Below are positions 60,501-63,430 of a DNA stretch of 64,000 nt, in pieces. The stretch lies in contig NC_048554.1 of the NCBI RefSeq assembly GCF_902806685.2, positions 1,550,001-1,614,000 on the forward strand, given 5' to 3'. The first letter of the stretch is position 1, and the number at the start of each line of letters is the position of its first letter. The notes below the pieces were generated by a model, which saw only the letters and a list, made by a program, of their open reading frames with translations, was not told the DNA's origin and searched no databases. This DNA comes from Maniola hyperantus. Its lineage: Eukaryota; Arthropoda; Insecta; Lepidoptera; Nymphalidae. A program made the position numbers and the translations under genes.

Positions 60501-62053
60501 TTGTAAGTTAAATGATCAATTGTTTACCTACAGACTGGTGTAGAAGGTAATTATATTTCGTATAACAAGATAATTACAGTAGGTATAATGAAAATTATAC
60601 TGACTGAGATTGATAACAGTAAGAGCCGCCACTTAAGAAATAATAATATAATATAATTATAAATGTCATCAATTTGTAATTAACAAAGGTTTTGTAAAAT
60701 CTATTTCTTAGTTTAGTTCAGTAGTACTTACTTATGTATAGAAAAGATTGTCAATTCACACAATGTATTCCAATTATTAATTCTAATCACGCAGCTTTTA
60801 TAGCACATTACCATTTTTAGGGTGCTGTACCTCAAAAGGAAAAAGGGACCCTTATAGAGGATCACTTTGTTGTCTGTCTGTCAGTCTGTCAAGATAACTA
60901 CAGGATATAGCAGACATAAGGGAAAATACGGAAAACCGTAAATTTAGGGTTACATCACACAAAAAAAATTAAATTGTGGTCATGGACTAATAATTAGTAT
61001 TTTCAATTTTCGAAGTAAGATAACTATATCAAGTGGGGTATCATGTGTAAGGGCTTTACCTAAGCATTCTAAAACAGTATTTTATTTATTTCTATGCATC
61101 ATAGTTTTTGTATTATCGTACAGAATGTCGAAAAATACGACCGTAGTACGGAACCCTCGGTGCGCGAGCCTGACTCCTTAAGTAGGTATCTATTATATTT
61201 CTTTTTATTATTATATTAGTGAAAAAATTACTTTTACAATGTATTAAGTAATATTATTGAAACTTAATTTTTGAAATGGGTTTATGGTTGTTGGACACAA
61301 TAGCTTTTGATGTGCCATCCCAAAAGCCAATTACGCATCAGGTGACCCCAAGAGCTTGTGTTTAATTAGCTCAATGGCTAAGCTTAGCCATCTAGCGAGG
61401 CAATAGTGACAGAGTATTGGGCAACATGCCCATTAATCACCACTTGGACTGTACTTTTTGTAAATTTAAATTTTTTGTGGTAAATAGTTTACAGTTTTAG
61501 TTTTATGCAGTTAAATACTTTTGTAAAACAGATGGCGAGGTTTGAACAGAATATTTATTAAGTACATAGTTCAAACAAGAATGAGGAATAAGTAAATAAA
61601 TGCATAAAAACTGTCTGTTAACATAGGTGAATAAACAATTTGAGAAAATTGTGTTGTTAGGTGTATAAACAATCATTTAAATTGGTACTTTTAAATTAAT
61701 ATAAGGACTTGTGCAAAGATATAAAACGTAATACTTAGCCACATTATGACTCAGCCATTATTACATGTATAAAACACATGTTAGCTGTTTATTTGGATTA
61801 TTTTTCCATTAGCAGATGTGAACTAAGAAACGCCAGACGGTCCTCCCAACCTGCACATTCTTATACCCACTGCATATTCTTAAAGTCCAATTTAGTTAAC
61901 TGAATTCTTTCTCGCATCATAAATTTTATCGTTCTAATACTGTTCTGTACTAAGCAAAAGCTTTTCAACTCACTTTCCATACATTCCTTCGGTGATTTTT
62001 GTGCGCTTTATAGGGCGCCGCATCTTGCCAGATTCGGCATTTCGCCTCTTCAT
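21321..62053 (-). CDS. MACO1: Macoilin (TMEM57 family), 14 exons
   Basis: Exons in coding order: 61974-62053, 59472-59613, 58597-58723, 57320-57480, 56208-56318, 55496-55651, 54416-54608, 26576-26704, 25681-25844, 24897-25069, 24134-24256, 23550-23688, 22649-22847, 21321-21502. All junctions are GT-AG, every phase joins, and the total of 2079 nt gives 692 aa (vertebrate macoilin is about 660). The N-terminus MKRRNAESGKMRRPIKRTKI, the transmembrane block (residues 28-170), SLSAETRVKLDLLSALGDAK and the C-terminal LDPNATVYTPKQ are diagnostic. Macoilin is an ER/nuclear-envelope membrane protein with a cytosolic coiled-coil tail; in worms it tunes neuronal excitability. The middle (residues 208-421) is low-complexity and poorly conserved. 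Intron 7 is about 27.7 kb and contains an oppositely oriented esterase cluster. Exon 11 has an alternative in-frame acceptor 18 bp downstream (start 24238). Confidence 0.95.
21903..22127 (+). repeat. Repeat family A in macoilin intron 13
   Basis: Full-length: ACTAGATGATGCCCGCGACT, GGATAAAAAGTAGCCTATGT, CGTGAAAGGCTAGCAGACAG and CGCATTTATAATATTAGTAT. Confidence 0.88.
22649..22847 (-). CDS. MACO1: Macoilin exon 13 (conserved coiled-coil core)
   Basis: Encodes VRSLEVRAEEAVAAGG and then ERSLSAETRVKLDLLSALGD, the most conserved part of the macoilin tail (SLSAETR-x-KLDL-x-SALGDAKR). Confidence 0.96.
22888..23095 (-). repeat. Repeat family A in macoilin intron 12, inverted
   Basis: CCATACTAATATTATAAATG at the left, TACGAAGTCGCGGGCATCAG at the right. 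Confidence 0.88.
23258..23455 (+). repeat. Repeat family D, partial
   Basis: ATGGTTCCGTACCTCAAAAG, a shortened CTGTCTGTCTG run, then CCCGTTGATCTAGAATCATG and CCGTGAATTTGTGGTTATAT. Confidence 0.8.
23550..23688 (-). CDS. MACO1: Macoilin exon 12 (coiled coil)
   Basis: Encodes GECENEWCRSRRSAQDADSA then MRRELQKARDRAAQLQKDLA. The conserved GEC opens the second coiled-coil block. The donor is CAG|GTGACC, slightly non-consensus. Confidence 0.9.
23884..24101 (-). repeat. Two decayed tandem copies of the exon 11 donor end
   Basis: Units starting at about 23884 and 23997 repeat the layout of 24102-24170: AATTGAA(C/G)TCCA, a CTCACTTGGGC block (a reversed GT donor plus exon end), and in the first also a TGGCGCGCAGC exon piece. 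The periods are about 113 and 105 bp. Only the third unit carries the functional donor. Confidence 0.75.
24134..24256 (-). CDS. MACO1: Macoilin exon 11 (coiled coil)
   Basis: Encodes GERVALERRLSEERRARTNA then EHQLLRARHANRTP. Two AGs 18 bp apart (exon start 24256 or 24238) keep the same frame. The donor end of this exon is copied twice in the next intron (23884-24101). Confidence 0.88.
24468..24684 (+). repeat. Repeat family B in macoilin intron 10
   Basis: ACTAGCTGGTGCCCGCGACT ... CACGTCAATCCGTTGCACTG ... CGCATTTATAATAATGGTAC. A tRNA-like relic (GCCGGGAATCGAAGC) follows at about 24700. Confidence 0.85.
24897..25069 (-). CDS. MACO1: Macoilin exon 10 (coiled coil)
   Basis: Encodes SRELSEELKRVRAELSAALR then an Ala/Arg-rich stretch and LQLRQAHAQLQH. 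It corresponds to the family's first long coiled coil. Very GC-rich compared with exons 8 and 9. The acceptor is GGTTAG and the donor GTGAGT. Confidence 0.9.
25681..25844 (-). CDS. MACO1: Macoilin exon 9 (charged helix)
   Basis: Encodes KEILVKEKEVESTKETVKSN and a long RDREKEKEKREDKERETRER charged run, likely a single alpha helix or coiled coil. The acceptor is AATTCCAG, the donor GTGAGT, and it ends in phase 0. Confidence 0.85.
25927..26105. mobile_element. MITE family F in macoilin intron 8
   Basis: Left end AGTACGCGGTAGAAAATAAT and GTACATCGACCTTTAG; right end CTAAAGGTCATTGTATATTG and TTCTGCCGCG. Partner of 11779-11970. Confidence 0.82.
26385..26559. mobile_element. Fold-back MITE beside macoilin exon 8
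   Basis: 175 bp with ends TGGTACGATTACACCTAACG and TAGGTGTAATCGTACCA, plus paired CTCGGCCGAGTACTCGG-type segments. Its end is only 10 bp from the exon 8 donor hexamer (26570-26575). Confidence 0.8.
26576..26704 (-). CDS. MACO1: Macoilin exon 8 (Lys/Glu-rich)
   Basis: Joins exon 7 in phase and encodes SGKSAKCEKKEASTVREERK and a KHKNRDKDKDKESSDSHKS run. A tRNA-derived SINE begins about 25 bp before its acceptor (CTCTTCACAG) and a MITE lies 16 bp after its end, so the exon is boxed in by two elements. Confidence 0.85.
26728..26880 (+). repeat. tRNA-derived SINE before macoilin exon 8
   Basis: Contains GGACTGAAAACCGAAAGGT and the box-B-like GGTTCATACCCCGCC, then TTAGTTGGAGAGGAAAGGGG and a T-rich tail. 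The reverse-oriented partner at 44425-44583 also preserves a box-A-like TAGCTCAACGGTTAGG. It is a SINE, not a working tRNA. Confidence 0.75.
27305..27703 (+). pseudogene. Orphan last exon of a lost carboxylesterase
   Basis: After an intact acceptor (TTTTTATAG) comes an open stretch matching the last exon of the first esterase gene: NPTPDASLGVIWPKYN, then QIYLNIGEDLTLGTNP and MVDFYEFIY. At 27443 a 229-bp insertion flanked by AGTTTAT (27436-27442 and 27672-27678) interrupts it. After that the exon resumes with ELAGFK, a stop, and recognisable 3' UTR. No other esterase exon is found between macoilin exon 8 and this point, so only the tail of this fifth copy survives. It lies inside macoilin intron 7. 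Confidence 0.85.
27443..27671 (+). mobile_element. 229-bp insertion with 7-bp target duplication
   Basis: Begins with a TTTA microsatellite and TATACTTTATTGCACACAAC, and is flanked by AGTTTAT direct repeats. The family is not identified with confidence; it resembles the 3' ends of lepidopteran non-LTR elements. Confidence 0.7.
27880..31015. mobile_element. Harbinger-like MITE, interrupted copy
   Basis: The ends AGGTTTGTACGCACCTAAGC and GGTGCGTACAAACCT are inverted and flanked by TAA (27877-27879, 31016-31018). The same element is whole at 62594-62994. Here it is cut by a LINE at 29169-30896 and by about 1 kb of other repeats near 28130-29120, including a family C copy at about 28487-28725 and opposed family A pieces at about 28836-28930 and 29030-29070. 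Confidence 0.8.
29169..30896 (+). mobile_element. 5'-truncated Jockey-like LINE with broken reverse transcriptase
   Basis: Flanked by a 10-bp duplication GACGCGAGCT (29159-29168, 30897-30906). The sequence opens directly inside the reverse transcriptase: PGPDSINNKTLKLLP, then GIPKPGKP and YRPISLL. Near 29590 a one-base deletion shifts the frame; the second frame (ending 30549) carries GVPQGSLLSPLLY, the catalytic FADD, and KYLGVTFD. No endonuclease or ORF1 remains. The 3' 350 bp is GC-rich without a poly-A tail and ends ACAACACAAA. It is a non-LTR element by motifs, and the Jockey clade is my best guess. Confidence 0.85.
31019..31515. repeat. ~497-bp near-perfect hairpin
   Basis: Left arm GGAGCTTCGATCGCAATCTT pairs with right arm AAGATTGCGATCGAAGCTCC, and the pairing continues through TATCCACTTTAGGG / CCCTAAAGTGGATA to ATTTATGGCCGATTTAATGA / TCATTCAATCGGTCATAAAT near the centre at about 31265. 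The loop is about 30 bases. Part of the fold-back element above. Confidence 0.85.
31858..32306 (+). repeat. Repeat family D, full length
   Basis: TTTAGGGTTCCGTACCTCAA at the start, a GTCTGTCTGTC run, GTGAATTTGTGGTTACATCA, and at the end GTTGCGCGAGCCTGACTCGC followed by GGCCGGTTTTTT. Confidence 0.88.
32886..33035 (-). repeat. CAT microsatellite plus LINE 3'-end fragment
   Basis: A CATCAT run leads into CAATAGACGTCCACTGCTGG, CATAGGTCTCTTGTAGGGAC and CCACGGTCTTGCGCCGGCTA, a common lepidopteran non-LTR 3' tail in reverse orientation. A family C copy follows at about 33263-33467. Confidence 0.7.
33651..33747 (+). promoter_or_regulatory. Esterase gene 1 promoter: shared block and TATA box
   Basis: TTTGGGGTCTTCTAGACACC (about 33654-33673) and GGGTTTAACTAATT recur before gene 4 (49404-49455) and in weaker form before gene 2. 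TATAAAA at 33741-33747 is 41 bp before the start codon. Use as a promoter is inferred. Confidence 0.6.
33782..36470 (+). CDS. Secreted type-B carboxylesterase, cluster gene 1
   Basis: Exons 33782-33823, 33911-34054, 34123-35435 and 36308-36470 give 553 aa, the usual family length. Residues 1-14 (MNFFVTLFTLGILL) start a signal peptide, and there is no ER-retention tail, so secretion is likely. Family motifs: YSFKGIPYAEPPVGNLRFK, SEDCLFINVYTP, the oxyanion hole HGGG (from residue 123), nucleophile S206 in GQSIG, E339 in TTAEG, and H459 in GVSHFDD. The alpha/beta hydrolase hydrolyses carboxylic esters; the substrate cannot be told, with dietary esters, xenobiotics or odorants possible. It lies on + within minus-strand macoilin intron 7. 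The AATAAA at 36466-36471 overlaps the stop codon. Intron 3 holds a family A repeat. Confidence 0.95.
35973..36189 (-). repeat. Repeat family A in esterase 1 intron 3
   Basis: CCATACTAATATTGTAAATG on the left and GTAGTCGCGGGTATTATCTA on the right, in reverse orientation. The rest of the 872-bp intron is AT-rich. Confidence 0.87.
36550..36689. mobile_element. Fold-back MITE family E
   Basis: CCGCGACAGGTTGAGATG at the left, GATCTCGACCCGTTGCG at the right, GC-rich palindromic centre. It lies just after esterase gene 1. 36690-38082 has no gene; it includes the block at 37310-37440 shared with other esterase upstream regions. Confidence 0.8.
38083..38090 (+). promoter_or_regulatory. Esterase gene 2 TATA box
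   Basis: TATAAAAA 47 bp before the start codon; a weaker version of the shared upstream block (TTTTAGACACCGC) lies at about 38016-38028. Confidence 0.55.
38130..41321 (+). CDS. Secreted type-B carboxylesterase, cluster gene 2
   Basis: Exons 38130-38171, 38242-38385, 39026-40329 and 41144-41321 give 555 aa. The signal peptide begins MYFNVVLVILGMIL. It has the oxyanion-hole HGGG at residue 123, S205 in GQSAGG, E336 in TSNEG and H456 in GVSHADD, so it should be active. Exon 3 is very close to gene 1 (long shared stretches around NYRLDNLGFLCMDTAEVPGN), and exon phases are identical. The exon 3 donor GG|GTAATT is weak. The C-terminus is longer than in gene 1 (VKPLNSK). Introns contain a fold-back element (38404-38609) and a family A repeat (40800-41115). 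The stop codon lies inside AATAAA (41317-41322). Substrate unknown. Confidence 0.95.
38404..38609. mobile_element. Long-arm fold-back element, family K
   Basis: CAATGGGGCCGATTCTCTTA at the left mirrors AAGAGAATCGGCCCCATTG at the right, and pairing continues through TAAATCTAGTGCTATCCTTT to the centre. It lies in intron 2 of esterase gene 2. A second copy is at 57856-58004. Confidence 0.85.
40450..40620 (-). repeat. SINE-like repeat, partial
   Basis: ATCAACCAATCGCCAGCCAA, TTCTCTCAGAATGAGAAGGC and GAGAACTCTCAGGTATTCAG follow the order of the fuller copy at 43835-44150. Confidence 0.7.
40800..41115 (-). repeat. Repeat family A with internal duplication
   Basis: Reverse-oriented copy; TTTAACCGATTT and the following AAATTTGGTACAG segment occur twice, which explains its greater length. 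Confidence 0.8.
41578..41800 (-). pseudogene. RTE-like LINE 3' fragment
   Basis: A 68-codon minus frame reads WYPRDSKRRRGRPFKRWRDD, then AGKTWSRVAKDRKKW and EEAFTALGG. This is the typical C-terminal tail of lepidopteran RTE-type elements (RRRGRP-x-x-RW-x-DD). Everything upstream is missing. A related interspersed repeat (see 832-930) follows at about 41905-42010. Confidence 0.8.
42175..42575 (+). repeat. Family A fragment followed by a family C copy
   Basis: A truncated family A piece (GATGCCCGCGACTTCATCCG ... CGCATTTATAATATTA, to about 42350) abuts a family C copy (ACTAGCTTATACCCGCAACT ... GATCACTTAGTCAGTTAGTC). Confidence 0.8.
42704..42864. mobile_element. Fold-back MITE family E
   Basis: AGTACGCGACAGGTTGAGAT at the left, GCCATCTCGACATGTC at the right, with paired GCACACCCGCAC / GTGCGGGTGTGC inside. 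Confidence 0.85.
43016..43479. mobile_element. MITE family F containing a family G MITE
   Basis: The outer ends GCGGCGGAAAGTAATGTACA and TGTACATTACTTTCGGCCGC belong to family F. Inserted at 43046-43340 is a family G element with roughly 70-bp near-perfect inverted ends (CAGTACCCGTAGTACAAGAT / ATCTTGTACTACGGGTACTG). Compared with other F copies, about 12 bp at the insertion point is missing. Confidence 0.85.
43660..43668 (+). promoter_or_regulatory. Esterase gene 3 TATA box
   Basis: TATAAAAGG, with an initiator-like GCAGTT 31 bases downstream (A at 43692), as expected of an arthropod core promoter. The start codon is at 43733. Confidence 0.6.
43733..47411 (+). CDS. Secreted carboxylesterase with altered oxyanion motif, cluster gene 3
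   Basis: Exons 43733-43771, 44638-44781, 45502-46814 and 47258-47411 give 549 aa. The signal peptide starts MNLGYILLFCVII. The triad is intact: S205 in GESAGA, E339 in SEEG and H458 in GMSHFDD. Where genes 1 and 2 have VIHGGGF, this copy has VIPGGAF (residues 120-126): the conserved His is Pro and the third Gly is Ala. GGA is tolerated in some esterases, but the Pro is unusual, so activity or specificity may differ. The frame is otherwise open throughout, arguing for a functional protein. Exon 3 is nearly the same as in broken copy 4. Introns hold SINE, family C and family J repeats. Confidence 0.93.
43835..44150 (-). repeat. tRNA-related SINE in esterase 3 intron 1
   Basis: ATCAACCCATCGGCGGCTCA ... 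TCTCCTCTCAGAGTGAGAAG ... AGGTTTCCTCACGACG, ending in a reversed tRNA-like head (GGGATCGAACCCCCGACCTC, CCTAACCACTACAATA). Partial relatives lie near 12900, 25085, 25450 and 40450. Confidence 0.75.
44425..44583 (-). repeat. tRNA-derived SINE, inverted
   Basis: On the minus strand it begins TAGCTCAACGGTTAGGGCAG (box A like) and has GGTTCAAACCCCACC (box B like), followed by the body shared with 26728-26880. It lacks a proper tRNA fold and sits in an intron. Confidence 0.8.
44801..45000 (-). repeat. Repeat family C in esterase 3 intron 2
   Basis: GGTGACTGATCTATCAACGC ... GACGTAGGCATCCGCTAAG ... GTCGCGAGCATAAGCTAGTT. The end of a reversed family D repeat follows at about 45015-45065. Confidence 0.85.
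45206..45470 (-). repeat. Repeat family J, longest copy
   Basis: AAACGAGCAGGCGGGTCACC, GAACATTTGCAGTACCAGAG and CAATGCGTTGCCGGCCTCTC, continuing into CCGTCGAAGGGCGTTGATTC and TTTGCATGTGCGTGGAAAAA. Confidence 0.75.
47694..47914 (+). repeat. Repeat family B after esterase gene 3
   Basis: ACTAGCTGAAGCCCGCGACT ... CACGTCAATCCGTTACACCA ... CTAATAAGGGTACTGAT. Confidence 0.85.
47950..48178. other. GC-rich unidentified insert
   Basis: A 230-bp GC-rich block in AT-rich surroundings, open in three frames (for example on minus, GGFCKNPPSPAAEKVAPRGT). It may be a fragment of a retroelement; I could not identify it. 48190-49027 has no gene but contains the esterase-upstream block at about 48610-48740. 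Confidence 0.35.
49028..49243 (+). repeat. Repeat family C upstream of broken esterase
   Basis: ACTAGCTTACGCTCGCGACT ... GCATGCCAAATTTCAGTCCG ... a GTCAGTCAGTCAGTCAGTC run. Confidence 0.85.
49404..49490 (+). promoter_or_regulatory. Promoter remnant of esterase copy 4
   Basis: TTTGGGGTCTTCTAGACACC near 49406 and AGTTTAACTAATT match gene 1; TATATAA at 49484-49490 precedes the start codon by about 46 bp. The promoter is kept although the gene is broken. Confidence 0.55.
49650..50100 (+). repeat. Five-unit minisatellite grown from a family C tail
   Basis: Units begin near 49650, 49739, 49838, 49907 and 49994. Each has a (T)CTTTCTTAG-like start, GAGGTCTACGTTACAGAGG, AAGTTTCTAGACCCAG and TTGAGCTATACGTTGA. 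The last runs into ATATATCAGTCAGTC. This order is that of the 3' half of family C. Confidence 0.75.
50109..50507 (+). repeat. Repeat family D in esterase copy 4 intron 1
   Basis: TTTAGGGTTCCGTACCTCAA ... CTTCCCGTTGTCCTAGAATC ... GTGCGCGAGTCTGACTCGCA and GGCCGGTTTTT. It ends about 47 bp before exon 2. Confidence 0.87.
53425..53565. mobile_element. MITE family M
   Basis: GCAGAGATCTATAGAGACTT and GCTCTATAGATCTCAGTCTA are inverted ends; same family as 19003-19155. 53566-54415 has no other identified feature. Confidence 0.7.
54416..54608 (-). CDS. MACO1: Macoilin exon 7 (Ala/Ser/Thr/His-rich)
   Basis: Opens LEKLEKHLAQQTAAREKSQ, then a low-complexity run (NASASTNTTTHTHSHTNG) and DGDRHEHSKG. It ends in phase 1 before GTAAGC. 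Its GAGCGCGAACGC-type base repetition suggests replication slippage. Intron 7, the long one, starts at 54415. Confidence 0.85.
54719..54852 (+). repeat. Repeat family C, truncated, in macoilin intron 6
   Basis: GCCTACGTCAAAATAGCTTA ... GATCCGTCCAGTAGTTTGAG ... GATAGATCAGTCAGTCAGTC. Confidence 0.8.
55264..55424. mobile_element. MITE family P in macoilin intron 6
   Basis: AGTCCCGCAAATCACTAATG and CAATTTGCGGGACT ends; interior GCTGACGTCAAAATGACGTC. Partner of 12286-12456. It lies 71 bp from exon 6. Confidence 0.8.
55496..55651 (-). CDS. MACO1: Macoilin exon 6 (variable region)
   Basis: 52 codons, phase 0 on both sides, rich in Ser, Glu and Asn (EENKPTEDGEYSPASSES ... DHNGVCVPDHPIHVK). Poorly conserved in the family; placed by phase, splice sites and open frame. 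Confidence 0.85.
55696..56135 (-). repeat. Repeat family D, full length, inverted
   Basis: AAAAACCGGCCAAGAGCGAG at the left, AGACAGACAGACAGACAACA, and GTATGGAACCCTAAAAA at the right. It lies between macoilin exons 5 and 6. Confidence 0.88.
56208..56318 (-). CDS. MACO1: Macoilin exon 5
   Basis: Encodes AYVGQRLRLRRQRQVRAENE then FYFQLLRDALP. It matches the family's basic helix and ENEFY-x-QLL-x-ALP motif just after the membrane domain. Confidence 0.95.
56340..56554 (-). repeat. Repeat family C in macoilin intron 4
   Basis: A GACTGACTGACTGACTG run, then ATCTATCAACGCACAGCTCA ... GGGAGCATAAGCTAGTT. Confidence 0.87.
56715..56943 (+). repeat. Repeat family A in macoilin intron 4
   Basis: ACTAGCTGATGCTGCGACTT ... 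AATTTCGTCAAAATCGGTTG ... an ACAGACAGACAG run and CGCATTTCTAATATTAAGTA. Confidence 0.87.
57320..57480 (-). CDS. MACO1: Macoilin exon 4
   Basis: Encodes DKGVCLPTVAVCCLVVYMEG and ELWRPLAAHCLGYPALSLGF, containing the last membrane segment and the conserved RP-x-AAHC-x-GYP motif. The donor is GTACGT. Confidence 0.95.
57586..58004. repeat. Family A head, quality repeat N and fold-back K in macoilin intron 3
   Basis: A family A fragment (CTAGCTGATCCCGCGGCTTC) to about 57640; then two loose units with TTTGCAGTATCAGGGCTGAC and CCCTGCAGCATCAGAATTGA, related to the tandem repeat at 63136-63430; then a family K fold-back at 57856-58004 (ACACAATCTCTAAACTAAAC / AAGAGAATCGGCCCC). Confidence 0.7.
58597..58723 (-). 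CDS. MACO1: Macoilin exon 3 (membrane segments)
   Basis: Encodes AFSVFFICLALMSDLICFFF and IPLQYIFFAASTYVWVQYVW. This closely matches the second and third hydrophobic segments of macoilin. The acceptor is TTGTTACAG and the donor GTGAGT. Confidence 0.95.
58800..59190 (+). repeat. Family B copy followed by truncated family C
   Basis: Family B 58800-59020 (ACTAGCTGATGCCCACGACT ... CACGTCAATCCGTTGCACCG ... CATTTATAATAAGGGTGCTG), then family C from about 59033 (GCATGCCAAATTTCAGCCTG, GTTGATAGATCAGTTAG). Macoilin intron 2. Confidence 0.82.
59472..59613 (-). CDS. MACO1: Macoilin exon 2 (first membrane segments)
   Basis: Encodes SLLYLKFVMLWVTVVLAD and HMLEFRFEFLWPFWMMLRSI, then YDSFKYHGI; the donor is GTAAGT. 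The first hydrophobic helix and the FRFE-x-LWPFW signature are conserved from insects to mammals. The acceptor region is tandemly copied upstream (see 59588-59721). Confidence 0.95.
59588..59721 (-). repeat. 35-bp tandem copies of the macoilin exon 2 acceptor
   Basis: Units at 59588, 59623, 59658 and 59696 all follow TTACGAATTTCAGG(T/C)ACA-(A/G)-CA-x-AGAACTG (plus strand). The first is the real exon 2 start and acceptor; the other three lie in intron 1 and keep AG plus a pyrimidine-rich lead on the minus strand. Confidence 0.85.
59818..59988 (+). CDS. Possible small membrane protein ORF
   Basis: 56 codons from ATG at 59818: MKLGSWWLWQITDNKGVKIL, then a hydrophobic stretch VLFLYIFFGIVLGITSYIA that could be one membrane helix. 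I do not recognise it. It lies in macoilin intron 1 on the opposite strand. The left flank (AAGCTGAAAGTTTTTCTGTG) looks repeat-like, so it may be part of a transposable element. Low confidence that it is a gene. Confidence 0.2.
   Translation: MKLGSWWLWQITDNKGVKILSNYKVLFLYIFFGIVLGITSYIARHLGLWQSSARHP
60083..60335 (-). repeat. Repeat family C with expanded GACT microsatellite
   Basis: About 14 GACT units (60097-60151) lead into ATCTATCAACGCACAGCTCA and end at GTCGCGAGCATAAGCTAGTA. Macoilin intron 1. Confidence 0.88.
60817..61175 (+). repeat. Repeat family D in macoilin intron 1
   Basis: TTTAGGGTGCTGTACCTCAA ... GGTTACATCACACAAAAAAA ... CGGTGCGCGAGCCTGACTC. 61176-61973 is AT-rich with a short tRNA-like TTAGCTCAATGGCTAAGC at about 61366; no gene. 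Confidence 0.85.
61974..62053 (-). CDS. MACO1: Macoilin exon 1 (start)
   Basis: Encodes MKRRNAESGKMRRPIKRTKI plus TEGMYG and ends in phase 2 before GTGAGT. The start matches the conserved MKRRN-x-E/D opening and basic cluster of the family. Context at the ATG is AAAAAATATGAAG. Confidence 0.93.
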
Positions 62054-62401
62054 ATTTTTTCCTCCACTGTATTAGTCACGAATACAGGCTCTCGGTTCAC
62101 AACACTTATTTGGGAAGCATTTATGAAAAAAATGCTTCCCAGGATAGTGGGTTTTGTTGTCAATCGGCCTATTGTCGATTTACGAGGGAGATGGATAAAA
62201 ATTGAAATTGGCAAGCTCTTTTTGCGTCACGGAGTAAATGATGTATTCTTATTCTTATTCTATGGGTCATACAAAATAGTGATGTTCAGTAAAGTACCCT
62301 GTCCACAGAATACATTACCCTGTCACACCCTGTAAACGGTCAAACATGTTTGTCAAATATTACGCGTAGATTGAGTAAAACAGCTAGATTAAAATACTGA
62401 A

Positions 62402-62462
62402 TAGATAACGATAGCACGACGTAACGATGAATAACACGACAATTACCATTGTTTAGTAGTCA
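62402..62462. repeat. Repeat shared with 8105-8163
   Basis: GATAGCACGACGTAACAATG-type sequence through AACACGACAATTACCATTG and TTAGTAGTCA, nearly identical at both places. It lies in the macoilin 5' flank. Confidence 0.6.
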
Positions 62463-62593
62463 TTATACGCCATAAGTTTGCTGATATTATTCTTTGTATT
62501 CTTCTGATTGTTTTATATTTGCTTTAAAGTTATTAACGGTTGTACGTGGTGTTTTATTGATTATTGTTGGAAATTATGTTGATATTAAAGTAA

Positions 62594-62994
62594 AGGTTCG
62601 TACGCACCTAAGCGGCGCGGCGCGGCGCTTCAGCGAGCTGCACGTCGCGGCACAGAGCGTCAAAATATCATTTCTATCATTTTGTATGGCGCATATCGCA
62701 CTAGAGCGGCGCTGCACAGCGCTTCACCGCGCGTTGCCGCGCGGCACGGCTGGAGAGAATATTTTGAAGCGCAGCGAAGCGACGCGCAGTGCAGTGACGC
62801 TAGTGCGACATACCCAGCGGCGCGGCGCGGCGCTTCGCGCTCCTACGCGAACGGGTATAAAAGTGACGCGCAAGTGACGCGAGGTGCCGCGTACTGAAGT
62901 TGTAGTGCGGTAGGCACCGTCGAGCGGCCTGAGGTGACGCGTTCTGCAGTCGGACTGAAGCGCCGCGCCGCGCCGCTCAGGTGCGTACGAACCT
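62594..62994. mobile_element. Intact Harbinger-like MITE, 401 bp
   Basis: Ends AGGTTCGTACGCACCTAAGC and GGTGCGTACGAACCT with TAA on both sides (62591-62593, 62995-62997). GC-rich, with GCGGCGCGGCGCGGCGCTTC inverted near the ends and an internal GGTATAAAAGTG. The interrupted twin is at 27880-31015. It is 541 bp upstream of the macoilin start codon. Reading frames in it (127 and 71 codons) are by-products. Confidence 0.88.
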
Positions 62995-63135
62995 TAAATT
63001 GGATTTAGCTGTCTTGACCTTGTATTTTTAAATATTTTCCACTTCTGGGTGCTAAAAATATAGTTAATCATGAAATCGTTGCTTGCTAACTAAAAATTAT
63101 CAATTCGTCATCAGAAATTCCCGAATACCCACGGC

Positions 63136-63430
63136 TTAGGAGTTCAGTACCTTGCAGCATCAGGATTGAAGAGTTGGGATCCGCAGTTCAATGGTGTGGT
63201 CTATGCTTGATACCAAAAATAATATTGCATCTTCCGCAGTTCCTGAATCACTATAGTTTAGGAGTGCTGTACTCTACAGTATCTGGGTTGAGGAGTTGGG
63301 ACTTGGAGTCTGTAGCATACTATCGTTGCTTGGTACCTACAACATAAATTCACTATGAACACTTCCTGAATCTTGTTAACTTAGACGAGCAGTAACCCTG
63401 CAGCATCAGGATTGAGGAGTTGGATCCAGA
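63136..63430 (+). repeat. Three-unit tandem repeat, ~122 bp
   Basis: Units carrying TGCAGCATCAGGATTGA-(A/G)-GAG and TTGGGATC recur near 63153, 63274 and 63398. The same module appears near 57690 and 57800. 63431-64000 shows nothing identifiable. Confidence 0.75.
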
